From Halichoerus grypus (taxonomy: Eukaryota > Chordata > Mammalia > Carnivora > Phocidae): a stretch of 64,000 nucleotides of DNA. The stretch spans positions 171,212,437-171,276,436 of the forward strand of contig NC_135715.1 in assembly GCF_964656455.1 (NCBI RefSeq). The letters run 5' to 3'. Positions 47,800 to 59,805 of this stretch are shown here, in pieces. The position numbers were made by a program, and so were the translations under genes. Below the pieces are notes generated by a model. The model had not been told where the DNA came from. It saw only the letters and a list, made by a program, of their open reading frames with translations, and did no database searches. How positions within the stretch are numbered: the stretch's first letter is position 1; the number at the start of each line of letters is the position of its first letter.

Positions 47800-49739
47800 T
47801 TAATAAATAACATTTTTTTCATTTTTAATGAAAAATGTTGACTCTAATCTTTGTGTCTAATTCAAGGCATTTTTATTCATATTTTTAATAGTTATTTCTT
47901 ATGATTCATCTTTTTGCTCTTTGTTTCTGACATTGCTCCTATATTCTATTTGATTTCTCAAGTCTGTCATCTGTTTTTATCAACTTCATCTAATTTATCC
48001 CTTCACCGTTCTCTCAGGGGTGAAGTTAAAAAATATTTATATATTTTTTTACCTTGAACTTATTTTGTTTGTAGCTCCCTTGCAGATTTTAATTTGATAA
48101 TTATGATTTTCATTACTCTATGGAAGAGACCTGTAATTATGGTTCTTTTACTTGTCTGTAAACAATTAAGTACAGTACATGTAACTCAGTTTAGGGTTGA
48201 TCTTCATATTCTCCTGAAGGTAGCAGTGGCCTCTGCTACCTTCTTCTTTCTCCAGGTCTCTAATTTATCTCTATATCTGTCACCTGCCACTGCCAGTGTT
48301 GGGGTCCACCCTCAAAGAGCTTTAATTGGGCCAATATGAAAATACCTTATTTTACTGCCGAAGAGCTGTCATTGCATGCAATCCTGCTGTTTCTACTACA
48401 CATCAAGGTTTGATTACAATCTGACTTGTTGCATGGCAGGCAAATATTCACTTTCACATATATAATATATTTGGGTCATGGATTCATACTCAACAGGCTT
48501 GACAGAACACAGGAATTTACATCCACCTTTTCTCCCCCCTCACGTGGGATATAAGAGTGAGATAGCTCAAAAGGCACGTTCTTGGTGCAGCCACTCTGAG
48601 CTGCACCTTGAGTCTTCAACTAGTTGCTGATGCATATTCAGGAAACTGACACTTGCCCTATCTGACCCATCTCAGAAGCTGCCACAGTCTTTCTCTTATA
48701 AAACACTTCCGGATAGATGAGCCACAGATGGTACTTATCCAATGAACAGACATTTGAATACATGGAACTGATACATTCAACTTAACAAAATACATACTCA
48801 ACATATATAGAAATTATTTCTAGTTTCTAATTTCTTCCTTCAGTGGAGTTTATCATCTCCTGTATTTCATTTTTATAAATGTAACATCCCCTAATACATT
48901 ACATGATCCTCATTTTGGATTTTTCCTACCTTACTTTCTCTAACTTCATAGATGCTAAGTTGTTTGATGCTCAGTGGTCTTGAACATTTGGAAAATAGGA
49001 TTCAGTAGTTTTCTAATTGTTTTCTTCCTTTTTTGTTAGTGAATAGATTTTAGAGAGTGCTACTTTCTTTGATTCTTTACAATTATCCCATTCTTCTGAC
49101 TTTTAGCATCATTTCAAAGATCTTATGGTTTAAAGAAAAAAAATAAGATGAAGAAGAAATAACTCAATGGGAAACTAGTCTAAGTATGCTGACTATCCAT
49201 TTATTTTTATATGCCCCTTCCAGAAAGAAGCCTTAAGGCTTTCTGTTTCTCTTAAACATTTGCTAAAAAGGAATGCCTACTTCTGAGATTTTATGACCCA
49301 TTCAGATCTAGAGGGAGCTCCCACTGGGTATTCTGCTTATAATTTATACACTTGTTCCAGAAAAACATCCCTTGCTGCAAAGACCTTCTGTGTATTATGA
49401 CAACTAGTCTATAAATTCCTCTCTCCTCTGAAGAGGTATTAGTGGGGTTTTCTAGGCTTTTTTTTTTTTCTAAGTACTTCTTAATGTTGTTGTTCTTTTA
49501 TGGATGGGAAACTGCAAACCAGACTATTATGCATTCTTCCAAACAATTTGGCATGCAGTATATTTAGCAAATATCTTTTGAAATCTTGGGCATTTGATGA
49601 CATTTCCAAGTCTTCCAACTTAGAGCATGTTGTTCTTAATTTTCATCATTTCCTGGTCATTCTTATAAACTCAGGGTGGGGAAAGTTAGAAGCCTGATCC
49701 ATGTCATCATCTTAACTCAGAAGCCCATATTTATTTTTA
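47800..49739. other. Unique intronic sequence, partly unexplained
   Basis: No gene was recognised. 48300-48720 is locally less AT-rich, has ATATAAGAG near 48550 and could be an old LTR that I cannot name. Confidence 0.4.
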
Positions 49740-50350
49740 ATAGATGATTAAAATTGACCTTTGAGGTCATTTTTATTCCTGAGTTTTTATATAAGCAAAT
49801 TTTGCCCTGAGACTATTTTTGTAAGCAAGAAGTTTCTCAGGTCAAATAGATGCTGTCAAAATAATGACTCCAAGAACTGTTAAATGTCATTAGAAACTAA
49901 CATTTTGCCTCTAGTTAAACCAAAAATCATTCAACTGTATCTAAGCTGTAAGGAAATATTAGCTTGTATGACCTAACCTTGCTGATTTGATGGCCTGATT
50001 AAATTACAGAGGAAACCTTGGCAGGTTACTGCAGTCTTTAGAAAATTTTGTTGCTTCACAAATACCAGTAAAGCTCATAGTTGTCACCTCAGAAAGGCAT
50101 TATAATATATATGAAAGCATTCTAATTGATAGGATCTAACACCTTGAAAGGCAACATAAGCCCTCAGGTCAAGAGTTGTCATTCTGCATCTACAATGTGC
50201 TTTGATGTAAATGTGCAGTGGGGCTACGTCCATATGGGCAAACTGGCCCATGGCATGACTATTCTATTTATTTTCAGCTCTCTTTAAAAGCTATATCAAA
50301 TGCTCAGCACAATCATAGAATAACCGTAGCCATTATAAAGGCAGTGACAT
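49740..50350. other. Repeat-free intronic block (candidate conserved non-coding DNA)
   Basis: There are no recognisable transposons or microsatellites, and base composition is more even than in the flanks. It contains the everted nuclear-receptor-like repeat at 49755-49769. Conservation is untested. Confidence 0.35.
49755..49769. promoter_or_regulatory. Everted nuclear-receptor half-site pair (candidate)
   Basis: TGACCT TTG AGGTCA is a perfect everted repeat of the AGGTCA half-site with a 3-base spacer. The minus strand TCAAAGGTCA also resembles an extended monomer site of the ERR/NR5A kind. Function is inferred from the motif only. Confidence 0.35.
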
Positions 50351-50529
50351 GACTGCAGCAGGTTTCCATACTTAAGTATTGTTACTGATAAATTGTAATG
50401 TAAGCAATATAAAAGTCTTAGTGATATATTAAATATACTCCTATTTTAATTTGGTTGGCATCCTTGTTAGAGAGTCCATTTTTTTAAATACCATTAGGGC
50501 TTAATTCTCTTACAAGAGCCCTGATTGAG

Positions 50530-50811
50530 AGCCAAGGCCCAGTGCGTGGTGATAGAAGAAAACAGTGACTTATAAAGATATACAAAAGGTAGATTCAATA
50601 AGAATAGCTCCTCTTACTGGAATTGGAAAAGAGTGAGAATTTAACTTGAAAAGCTAGATTTATGAGATAAAGAATATAGGTAAAGGCATACATTTGTGAA
50701 AAATTTTATAATTTTATTTGGGGTTTATTGAGTTTGAAACATCTGTGGGACATTCAGGTAGATATTTAGTGTGTGAATCTGGAATCTTGGGAGAGAGATT
50801 TTGAGCTAGTG
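50530..50811 (-). mobile_element. L2 fragment, antisense, left part (probable)
   Basis: TTGAGTTTGAAACATCTGTG with GGACATTCAGGTAGATATTT and a following GGAGAGAGATTTTGAGC resemble a recurring L2-linked text in reverse complement. Confidence 0.42.
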
Positions 50812-51330
50812 TATGAGTTATCTACTGCCACGGTAATGTTGCATAATAAACCACCTCAAATATTTTTAGCTTACTATAAGAGTTATCTATTCAATTCATA
50901 ATTTTGTAGGTCAGCAGTAAATACTGCTCTTATCTGGGAAGATCTTTTCTCTCATCTGGGCTTATTCATATATCTGTTTTTAGGCCAAGTCAGCAGGATG
51001 GCTCAGCTTCTGATGGTGTCAGCTGGAGTGCCTTCAAAATCTCCCACTTGTCTCACCCTCTACATACTTCTCACATTACTCCCAAAGGCTAGGCTGGGTG
51101 TGTTCTCACACAGAGGCTCAAGTGCAAGGATAAGCGAGCCTAGCTATGCCAGAAAACCAACAGATGTGTTTGCATTCTCTTGAAGATTAAGCTTGAACTG
51201 GCACAATATTATTTCCTTCTCATTCTACTGACCAAAGCCCAGAGTGAGAGAAGGTGGACACTAACAGAGTTACAGGGTCAAGTCTTGGATACAGGAAGAG
51301 GTAGAGAATTGAAACCATTTTTGTATTCCA
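50812..51330 (-). mobile_element. Ancient LTR-like repeat, antisense, nested
   Basis: GAGTTATCTACTGCCACGGT with GCATAATAAACCACCTCAAA, TTTTGTAGGTCAGCAGTAAA and ACCAAAGCCCAGAGTGAGAG match in order an ancient LTR-type repeat also seen at 21125-21470. It separates two parts of an older L2. Confidence 0.5.
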
Positions 51331-51499
51331 TCATTTTATATGGATGAGATGACCATGAATCCTGGTTTGTTCAGAAAAGTTCCAGTTTATTCCTATTTTC
51401 CTTATAGAATTATTAATGGCACCCCTTCTTTCTGTAAATATTGTGCCAATTTGAGTGATAAATTATTTGACAGCCCCATATTTGGGAGGGGTAGGGGTT

Positions 51500-51700
51500 G
51501 AATGGGGTTAGATGAACTAATTGAATCAGAATGTGTGAAGTGAGTACAAGAGATTAGAGTCCACGAAGGAGGTGCCAAGGCAGGAAATGAGCAAGGACAG
51601 AATGGATCTGTGAAAGCCAGGAAAGAAGAGATGCATGAAAGAGGGCTAAATTACAAGGTCAATACCACCAACTCATGAAATAAGATATGCAATGAATATG
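51500..51700 (-). mobile_element. L2 fragment, antisense, right part (probable)
   Basis: AGTCCACGAAGGAGGTGCCA with AAGGCAGGAAATGAGCAAGG continues the same type of text as 50530-50811. Diverged and uncertain. Confidence 0.38.
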
Positions 51701-52507
51701 TCTCTTGCATTTAACAACTAGAAGTCTTTGTTGAACATAGTAAGAGGTTGCAATGAATTAGAGTCAACCTTAGTTCTTCCTCTCACACCAATTTAACATT
51801 GGAATTTTCATTTGACACTTCTGGAGCTTAGATTTAAAACAAGAGACTGGACTCAGGAATGAGGTCCTTCAAGTGCTAACATTTCCAGGGGTCTGAATAC
51901 TAAATACCACCTCCAGACTAAAACCAAATGTGTAAGAACCAAGATCTATACCTTAAACATCTTCTCTATCCATCATTTTTGACACTAAATAAAAATGATT
52001 TGATGTGTATTCATTAGGAATTATTCTAATTTTATATTATTATAACTATAAATTCCTTTTTCTCCATGTATTTGATACCTTAGATTGACACAAAATTCAT
52101 AAGACCTACTGTAGTTACATTAAATATTAACCAGGACATTATTTTGAAACATTTGGGAAACTGTGATATCTGAGCCTAATCTGAAATCTTACTGAGAATA
52201 TTAAACAAAATAGCTTTAAGGCTCGTCAAGATATTTTTGACAATTGTCCTAACTTTGATGAACCAACTAAGAAAATACCGCAGTAGAGTTTACTTTAAAA
52301 AGCTTTGCAGATTTGACATTGTGTAAAAGTATCCAACTACAAGCAGGTGCAGACTTAATGGCGGTAAATGACATTAAATTTTTTCGAAGAACAAAACTCT
52401 CATTTGAAATGTAGGGACATAGCTTTTCGTAATTTGAAACTTCAAGGATAATGGAATTGGCTAGCACATAAAAGGACAGAAAATCTGACTAGTATTAACT
52501 TTGCACC
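51701..52507. other. Unique AT-rich intronic sequence
   Basis: No gene or recognised repeat. Confidence 0.4.
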
Positions 52508-52540
52508 AAAGAAAGAAAGAGAGAGAGAGAAAGAAAGAAA

Positions 52541-52596
<56 letters not shown>

Positions 52597-52660
52597 AAAA
52601 GAAAGAAAGAAAAAGAGAAAAAGAGAAAGAGAGAAAGAAAAACGAAAAGAAAAGGAGAAA
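52508..52660. repeat. (GAAA)n microsatellite, about 150 bp
   Basis: A long purine-only strand: a core of pure GAAA repeats (about 52530-52597) flanked by GA and AAAAAG interruptions. Its open frame encodes only Lys/Glu/Arg runs and is not a gene. Likely highly variable in length. Confidence 0.93.
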
Positions 52661-53379
52661 CCCATGATCTTCTTGTTGTTGAGTCCTTTTCTTGGCTGCT
52701 ACTTACACTTTACAAGCCTATTTTGTGTGAGTGGACATCAGATTCCCTTTGGGATTCAAGTTTACTTATTTTATCAATAATAAAGCCTTCTTGTGGAAAG
52801 AGGAATAAATCACATATAAATGAAATACAAGAGATTACATCAGGAACTGAGCTTTTACCTTGACAAATTCAATAGCTTTGGCCAGATATCTCAATGTCAA
52901 AAGCATTTTAAGTATTCTACAAGGTATGTCTGGCAAAGAGAAATCAATAACGAAGTATTGGATTTGATTAAAATGTTTACTTTTTCCCTCTCCCCCCCTT
53001 TTCCCCAGCTAAATAGTCCTTTCCCATACTAATCTGATCTTTATTATGGTTATTGGCTGGCTTTGTTTGTTGTCAAAATGCCACAGACCTTAGAATTCGT
53101 TTGTAAATGATACAGTTTTCTGCCTGTCCATAATTTCAATATTGGGGTTCATGCTCTGTTGTCATGCCATGTGTCATTTAACTTGCTAACAGACTTCAAA
53201 GAGATTTTAAACACCCAATTTATACAAATTATTTTTATTCTGACAACTTTATAATGCATTTTATAATTCTTACAGAAAACATGCTTAGCAAGATAATTCT
53301 GCCCAGGTTTGCTCAGCTCAACTATAGTTTAGTCTTTTCAATCATTTTGCTTATCAAAAGCTCTTGGACATTATAAAAA
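52661..53379. other. Unique intronic sequence
   Basis: No gene or recognised repeat. Confidence 0.4.
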
Positions 53380-53510
53380 AATTCCAGAAAACTGATATTT
53401 ATCTAGCACATCAGTGTCTTTACATGGTCTATTCTTTCTGCTTGGATTGTTCTCCAGACTCTTCCTTCCCCTTGTTCTTCATATGGCTAACTCTCAATCT
53501 ACTTTCAGGG
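53380..53510 (+). mobile_element. L2 fragment, left part
   Basis: TCTGCTTGGATTGTTCTCCA and TCTTCATATGGCTAACTCTC followed by TACTTTCAGGGCTAAG match the L2 text before an LTR interruption. Confidence 0.62.
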
Positions 53511-53515
53511 CTAAG

Positions 53516-53917
53516 GGTCTTAGTCATTTCAGTTCTGCTATATAGCAAATTACTACAAATTGGGTGGCTTAAACAACATTTCTCACAGTTCTGGAAGCTT
53601 GGAAGTCCAAGATCAAGATGCTGGTAGATCAGGTGTCTGGTAAGAACCCACTTCCTGGTTTGCTGATGGCTGTCTTCTCATTGTATTCTCATATGGTGGG
53701 GAGCAAAGAGAGGAAACAAACTCTTTAGTGTTTCTTCTTAAAAAGGCTCTAATCTCATCATGAGCACTCCACCCTCAGGACCTTCCCAAAAGCCCCATCT
53801 TATACTTTTTACTTTTACTTCCCAAAAGCCGCATCTCCAAATACTATCACATTGGTGATTAGGATTCAACATATGAATATTGGGAGTATGGGGGACACAA
53901 ACATTCAATTCATAGCA
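53516..53917 (-). mobile_element. MaLR (MLT1-type) LTR, antisense, nested in L2
   Basis: TACTACAAATTGGGTGGCTT with AAACAACATT, CTGGAAGCTTGGAAGTCCAA and the end GGGGACACAAACATTCAATT with CATAGCA are the reverse complement of an MLT1-type LTR. A 5-bp target duplication with one mismatch flanks it (CTAAG 53511-53515, CTGAG 53918-53922). CCTTCCCAAAAGCCCCATCT and its variant repeat inside the LTR about 40 bp apart. No coding content. Confidence 0.78.
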
Positions 53918-53922
53918 CTGAG

Positions 53923-54080
53923 CTTTCAGTCACTTTTAAGGTCATCTTTCTCTGATCCTCCCAGATTATGATAATATCCTAGATATACCTTTTCACCTAA
54001 CATTTTCTTATGGAATAGCAGGACTGGGAACCACAATGTTTACTGCTGTATTCCCAACATCTTGTGGCACTGAAAAATAA
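53923..54080 (+). mobile_element. L2 fragment, right part
   Basis: CATCTTTCTCTGATCCTCCC and TACTGCTGTATTCCCAACAT with CTTGTGGCACTGAAAAATAA continue the L2 started at 53380. Confidence 0.55.
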
Positions 54081-54216
54081 TTTGTTATCATACTAATGGT
54101 CTAGTTGTTACTTTTTGACTTGATGATCTCATTTATGGATCATGGCACAATTGCCTTACTTTTCTGCCTGCCTCTCTCAAGTGCATATTGTCTAGCCCTG
54201 ACTGATTTTTATTTTA

Positions 54217-54391
54217 TTTTTTTTTAAGATTTATTCATTTATTTGAGGGGGGAGGGGCAGAGGGAGAGAATCTTCAAGTAGACTCCCCTCGAAACGTGGA
54301 GCCCGATGTGGGACTCAGTCTCACAACCCATGTGATCATAACCTGAGCCAAAACCAAGAGTCAGGCACTTAACTGACTGCTCAGGCACCCT
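54217..54391 (-). mobile_element. Carnivore SINE (CAN-SINE), antisense, diverged
   Basis: The minus strand ends in the GGGTGCCTGAGCAGTCAG-type head, with the usual GATGTGGGACTCAGTCTC body text on + and an AAATAAATGAATAAATC tail. The flanks share an imperfect duplication (TGATTTTTATTTTA, TGATTTGTTATTTTA). More diverged than the other copies. Confidence 0.85.
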
Positions 54392-55014
54392 TGATTTGTT
54401 ATTTTAAAACATTGGTTTTTTTAATCATATTACATTCTAGTGCAACCACTCAGTCACAATCTATTAATTATGACCAAAAAAAAAAAAAAAAGATGCTCCT
54501 TAGAATAGCATTTGAAACCCTCTGTAATTTGATCTAGATCAATTGTCTGATCTTGGCATACCCCCTTTTCTCCAACACAAGCACTTAGTGCTAGCCAAAG
54601 TAACTGTGAAACTGAATTCAAAGTACTTATTCTTGCTCCTGGACTTCATTTTGACTTTCCACTATTTCCTCACTCACTTTGGATGCTTTCCACCTTATTT
54701 GTCCATCCAGAGCCTTCCCCATTTTGAGGTTGAGGTATATGTCATGCTTTCTATGAAGTGTTCTATGATGGGTTGAGTCTTCAGTGATTTTTTTTTTCCT
54801 TCTGTTCAATTTCCATTAAATACTATTTTAGTTATGGGTCTATCACATACTACCAACTTACCATAAAGGAACATTTTACTTTTTCTCTATCATCGTCATA
54901 TTTTAAATCTTTGAAAAACCAAACAATAAACAAATGCAGAAACTGCATACATTATCAATAAATAATTTTCCTTGTAAGATTAATTGATAACTCATGAATG
55001 TAAATGCATATTTT

Positions 55015-55223
55015 CTTTTTTTTTTTTTTTTAAGATTTTATTTATTTATTTGAGAGAGAGAGACCAAGAGAGTGAGAGAGAGAAAGCATGAACGGGGTGA
55101 GGGGCAGAGGGAGAGGCAGACTCCCTGCCAGCAGGGAGCCTGATGCGAGGCTTGATCCTGGCACTCGGGATCATGACTTGAGCAGAATGTAGATGCTTAA
55201 CTGACTGAGCCACCCAGGCACCC
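55015..55223 (-). mobile_element. Carnivore SINE (CAN-SINE), antisense, full length
   Basis: The minus strand head GGGTGCCTGGGTGGCTCAG, the body, a (CT)n tract and a long A-tail (T-run 55016-55032). The flanks carry a perfect 14-bp duplication, TAAATGCATATTTT (55001-55014, 55224-55237). Confidence 0.95.
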
Positions 55224-55739
55224 TAAATGCATATTTTTGATCAACATGGTGCTAACATGGCATCAACATGTTGTAACAGTTAATTAATATGATTTACAAA
55301 AAGAGAAGACATTGCAGAACCACTCAGGGATATTGTAGATAAAGTAGATCAAATAACATTTCTCTTCTTTTGCTGGTTAAAAATAAACAAAAACAGTATA
55401 CATGGCAACATAGTCCCTTAGCAGTTATTGAAAAATGAAATGCATATAACTTTATGACACAAATTTCAAAAAAAAGAGTAGTTAAAGATATTCTGTTACA
55501 ACATTTTACCTCTACAATACTTGCCTCAATCCTACCACACTACTAGGAAATAGAATGTTTTAAGATTTCTCAACAATAATCCACAATTTGGGGATATGTA
55601 AATAAAAGGAGACTCTAGGCATCTAGGGGAAAATAAAGGAAAAGTCTTAGCAGAAATAATTTTCTGCCACCACAGGTTGTCTTTAAATGTTGAAGGAACA
55701 AACTAGAGACATCTCATCTTTCAGGACCCATATGAATTG

Positions 55740-56990
55740 GTAGGAAGTGTCTGAGTCCTGTTATCCATAGGGAAAAACAATACTCTAAATTAAAGAGAAT
55801 GAATACTTACAAGAAATATTTTTAAAGATCAGAAAAGAAGAGCATTTTCCAGGACATCTCCACTCTCTACCCCTTCAAACAAAAATTTACGTGATCCATA
55901 TAAGTTGCTCCCCCTACACTCACCCACCCTACCCCCACACACAGATATTAGTGGCATAAAATTGAAAAATATAAAACTATTGGCTCTTAGACTCTAGATT
56001 GTAAGGGAAGACAAAAAGATCACAGATAAACAGGCTAGAGAGTTAAGGAAAATTCACTCCTACCATATAAAAGCAAAAATTTATAATTACAGAACTAGAA
56101 ATAAATTTTAATCTTTCAAGGGAGAGATGAATAAAATATATATACATTCCAAGAAAGCTTGCAATAATCACTATAACTGCAGAGAAAATAGGAAAGTAAT
56201 TGGAAAAAAAAATTGGGGAAAAGTTAACATATGTGGAGGACATAAAACACTGTCCCAATGTAAGAATAATTGGTGTCATTGACATGAAACAGAAAGCATA
56301 TTTATAGATTTAAAAAAAATTTCCTTGAAATGAGGAAGGACTAAATCTACACAACATGGAAATTGTTCTAGAATACACTGATACCAAGATATATTCTTGC
56401 TAATTATTGAACTTCAAGGAAAAGTAAAGTAATCCTCAAACAAGCCGTAGAAAAACTACCAAACAAAGCAAACAACAACAACAACAACAAAAACAAGGTG
56501 ATTTCAGACTTTTCCATAGTAACCATCAATAGAATAATCAAGCAATATCTACAAAGTGCTAAATGGGAGAAAACTATAATCCATGTATATTATGTCTATT
56601 CAAACACTGTAAATTATTCCCAAATATTAAAGAACTCAAAGTACAGAATCCATGATCCCAGCCTTATTGAATAAAATAAATAATAATCACAGCAGCAGTA
56701 GCAGCAAAAACATGAAAATGTTATTCACCCAACAAATGAATGAAGATGAAGTGACAGAGGACCAGCATAATATTCAATGCCAGGAAATACTGGAGCAGTG
56801 CTGACAAACTTCTGAGGAAAAACAAGCAGGACTATTAGAGCGGTAAATTGATTTTCTTAAATATAGTAGACCTTGAAGTCATAGAACTTGTAAACCGTTC
56901 TTGAAGAAAAATACTTGGCAATGAAAATTATCTAACCAAAAAAATGAATCAAAGAACATCACAAAGGTGTGTCTAAAAGGTGTGACTAAA
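55740..56990 (+). mobile_element. HAL1-like or ancient LINE-1 remnant, sense
   Basis: TGATTTCAGACTTTTCCATA with AAGCAATATCTACAAAGTGC, AAATATTAAAGAACTCAAAG and GTCTATTCAAACACTGTAAA follow an order known from HAL1/L1M 3' parts. Strongly diverged, boundaries approximate. Confidence 0.45.
56470..56490. repeat. (CAA)n microsatellite
   Basis: About six CAA units in A-rich DNA. Confidence 0.75.
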
Positions 56991-57204
56991 AAACTAGTGA
57001 TCATTGACTCCATTTAAAATTAGAACTGTGGACAATATGTTGATCTTATTTATATTCTGAAACTTGGAAAGAATATTACAGCTATCAGAATCTAGTGATC
57101 ACCAGGACTAGAAGTTTAACAATTCTAATTTTCATGAGCTTCAGAGCTGGGAGTTGGCAGAAGTGGTCTAAAAATGAAATAGAATATTTTTTTTCTATTT
57201 TTAA

Positions 57205-57665
57205 AAACTTAAATTTGATATAATTTTAGAACTCCAGAGGAATTGTAAACACAGTAAAGAGAGTTCCCTGATGGCCTACACCTGATTTACCCTAACAAAT
57301 GTTAACACTTTGCATAACCACGGTACAATGAACAGAACTAAGAAATTAACATTGACACTCTTAGCTATAGACTTTCATCAGTTGTCTTCAATTTTGCCAC
57401 TGTTGCCCTTTTTCTCTTCTAGAATTCAATCCAGGATCCACTGTTGCAATTAGTTTACCTTTCATTTCCAATCTGCGGCAGTTCCTCCATTTTTCTTGGT
57501 CTTTCATGATCTTGACATTTTTGTAGGGCACTGGTTATGTATTTTGTAGAATGACCCTCAAATTGTACTTGTTTGATGCTTTCTGTGAAGACAGATGATT
57601 TCTGTGAAGAATAGCACAGAGGTGGTATGTCCTCAACACATCACAACAAGGGATGAAACATGTAA
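57205..57665 (-). mobile_element. Old LINE-1 3'UTR, antisense
   Basis: AACTCCAGAGGAATTGTAAA, TTTAACACTTTGCATAACCA-type text, GATCTTGACATTTTTGTAGG and TTTTGTAGAATGACCCTCAA with a CACAGAGGTGGTATGTCCTC block match the reverse complement of L1M 3'UTR text. Confidence 0.55.
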
Positions 57666-59793
57666 CTTTAAAAATATTAACTACTCACATTTTTCATCTT
57701 TTTTTCATAAACTGGGGTGGAAGAAAAATGTACTTGAAGCTCAAAAATTCCTGCAGTTCAATTCCTTTTTTCTTTGGGTAAAATCAGTTAATGGTGATTT
57801 TAGCAAAACCTTACGTTAATGTGTAGAGTATGACTCTAATTTTAATAAATTATAAGTTCTATTTATCTCTATTTCTAGCTGCAAACATGTAAAGAGAGAA
57901 GTCTGAAGTTAATTTTGGCAAATATTGACTATAGGTATTCCTGGACAGTGAAATTTTTGTGTGTATTATTAAATGATGCTCTATCTTTTTTCACATGTTC
58001 TTTGTATTTTTCTGTTTTATTTTTAATTTCCTTTTATAATGAGATTATATCATTTTGATTAAAGAAGTTACATGCTTTTGAGCTTAGGCTTTTTTATTTT
58101 GTATTTTTTAGTTGTCTGCATTAGTTGTCTCAGAAAAATAATTCTGGAAAAATATAACTAAATGAAGTGCTTATCTTGAGGGTACAAGGATTGTGGGTGC
58201 TTTGGATAGACGTTTATTTTCTTATCTGTAGCTCTAAATTTTCTACAAGGATTTTGTATTACTTTGGCAATAAATTACATATATTACTATTCTCATGGAC
58301 TAAGAACTGATAATTTCTGAATGGGAGCCAATATTCTCAAGTGACAGGCTTCAGTTACTAAGTAGAGCGTTAGTTTCTTCTCTATATTGTGACATTCTTG
58401 AGAGAAAGGACAACTGGTATCTTATTTATATTAAACCTTTGGTGGTTAGCAAGCTAGCTAGCACTCTAAAAGTATTCTTTAATATTTGTGAAATTAATTG
58501 ATAGCCTTTGAAAAACCCCATACTCTGAAGGACCCACCATGAAGTGGCACTCTTCATTTAAAGGATCATATAAATACCCTATATTTTTTGGAAAAATTTA
58601 ATATTTGGGTATATTATCCAAGGCTTAAAAAACTCTTCCTACAGTTAGTCCCATATTTGAGAATTTCCATGGAATCTCCTGATGTATGAACAGGATTATC
58701 CTGTTAAAGAACAACCACCAATTGAGCCAAAAGAAATCTTCCGTAAGTCATTTTGGACTAAAATTTAGGGCTCTTAATTTAAAGAAATCAATTAGTTTGA
58801 GTCATCTTCTCTTATGCTGCTGATGGACGTTGGGGAAAGTGATTGCTGGATAGTGACTAATGTAAAAGAGTGTAAATAAAAGAGCCATATCAAGTTCATT
58901 ATAACTTGTCTAGATAGAGTGTATGGTAAGAGAAGAAAAGTGCTCTTCATGAAAATAGTAGAGCCAGAAGTTAGAGTGTTTCAGTGTATCAGGCTTCTTC
59001 TAGAAGAGATGGCATGTGATAGGAACCTTTGCATAGCAGTGAAGAGTGCATCCACGTATCCTAGATATTAAAACAACCCAACCCTTTGCATCTAATTTCA
59101 TGTCCACCAAGCAATATTCTACCCACAAATTGGCATCTATTTCAGACTTTTAAGATTGGGAGAGAATGTGAGGATTTAGTATTCTGCTTGCCAAACAGCT
59201 CTATTTTATACTAAAAAATGTCAGTATGCTTTATTTTCATCCATGTCCTGTGAGTTAGTTTAGAACAAGTTAGTCTTGACTGCCTAAACTTCCCATGGTC
59301 CCCAAAATGTCTTCCCCACACAATCCCTAACCCCAACAAATGCTACATTGAAAGTCTCATGAGTAGCATATCAGGCTCTCACTTTGACCTGTTTCCTTTC
59401 AATAGACACCACAAAACTGTGTCAGAGTTAGCAAGATTCTGAAGTTGGAAATCCTTAACCTTTCAATCAGCCATTTCCTTTTAATTTTTAACTTTTCAAA
59501 CATTTTTCTGTCCTATACAAAGTCTTCTGGTTAATTGATACCTCTCCTGGAAGCAAGGCTCTCTTTGCCCTATCCTGAGGTGTGCTTCTCTAAAACACGA
59601 ATGAGACATGGGTTTTTTTTAGTCATTTTAAGTTCTGTGAAATGCAAACTTTCTTGAGAAGATGATCATGTTCTTCTTAATGCCCCACCATATTGTGTAT
59701 CTGTCTATAACCTTTCCACTAAGGAAACAGGATCTTCTGTAAATTCCTTATTTTTCCCATGGGACTTAACAATGATTTCATTTTCTGTCAGAG
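57666..59793. other. Unique AT-rich intronic sequence
   Basis: No gene. A short L2-like terminus may lie at about 58390-58500 but is too diverged to call. Confidence 0.4.
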
Positions 59794-59805
59794 CTCCTAC
59801 TGAGA

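Noticed and set aside
52501..52863. 120-codon open frame rich in Lys/Glu/Arg
   Set aside because: It is the translation of the GAAA microsatellite followed by unique non-coding DNA.
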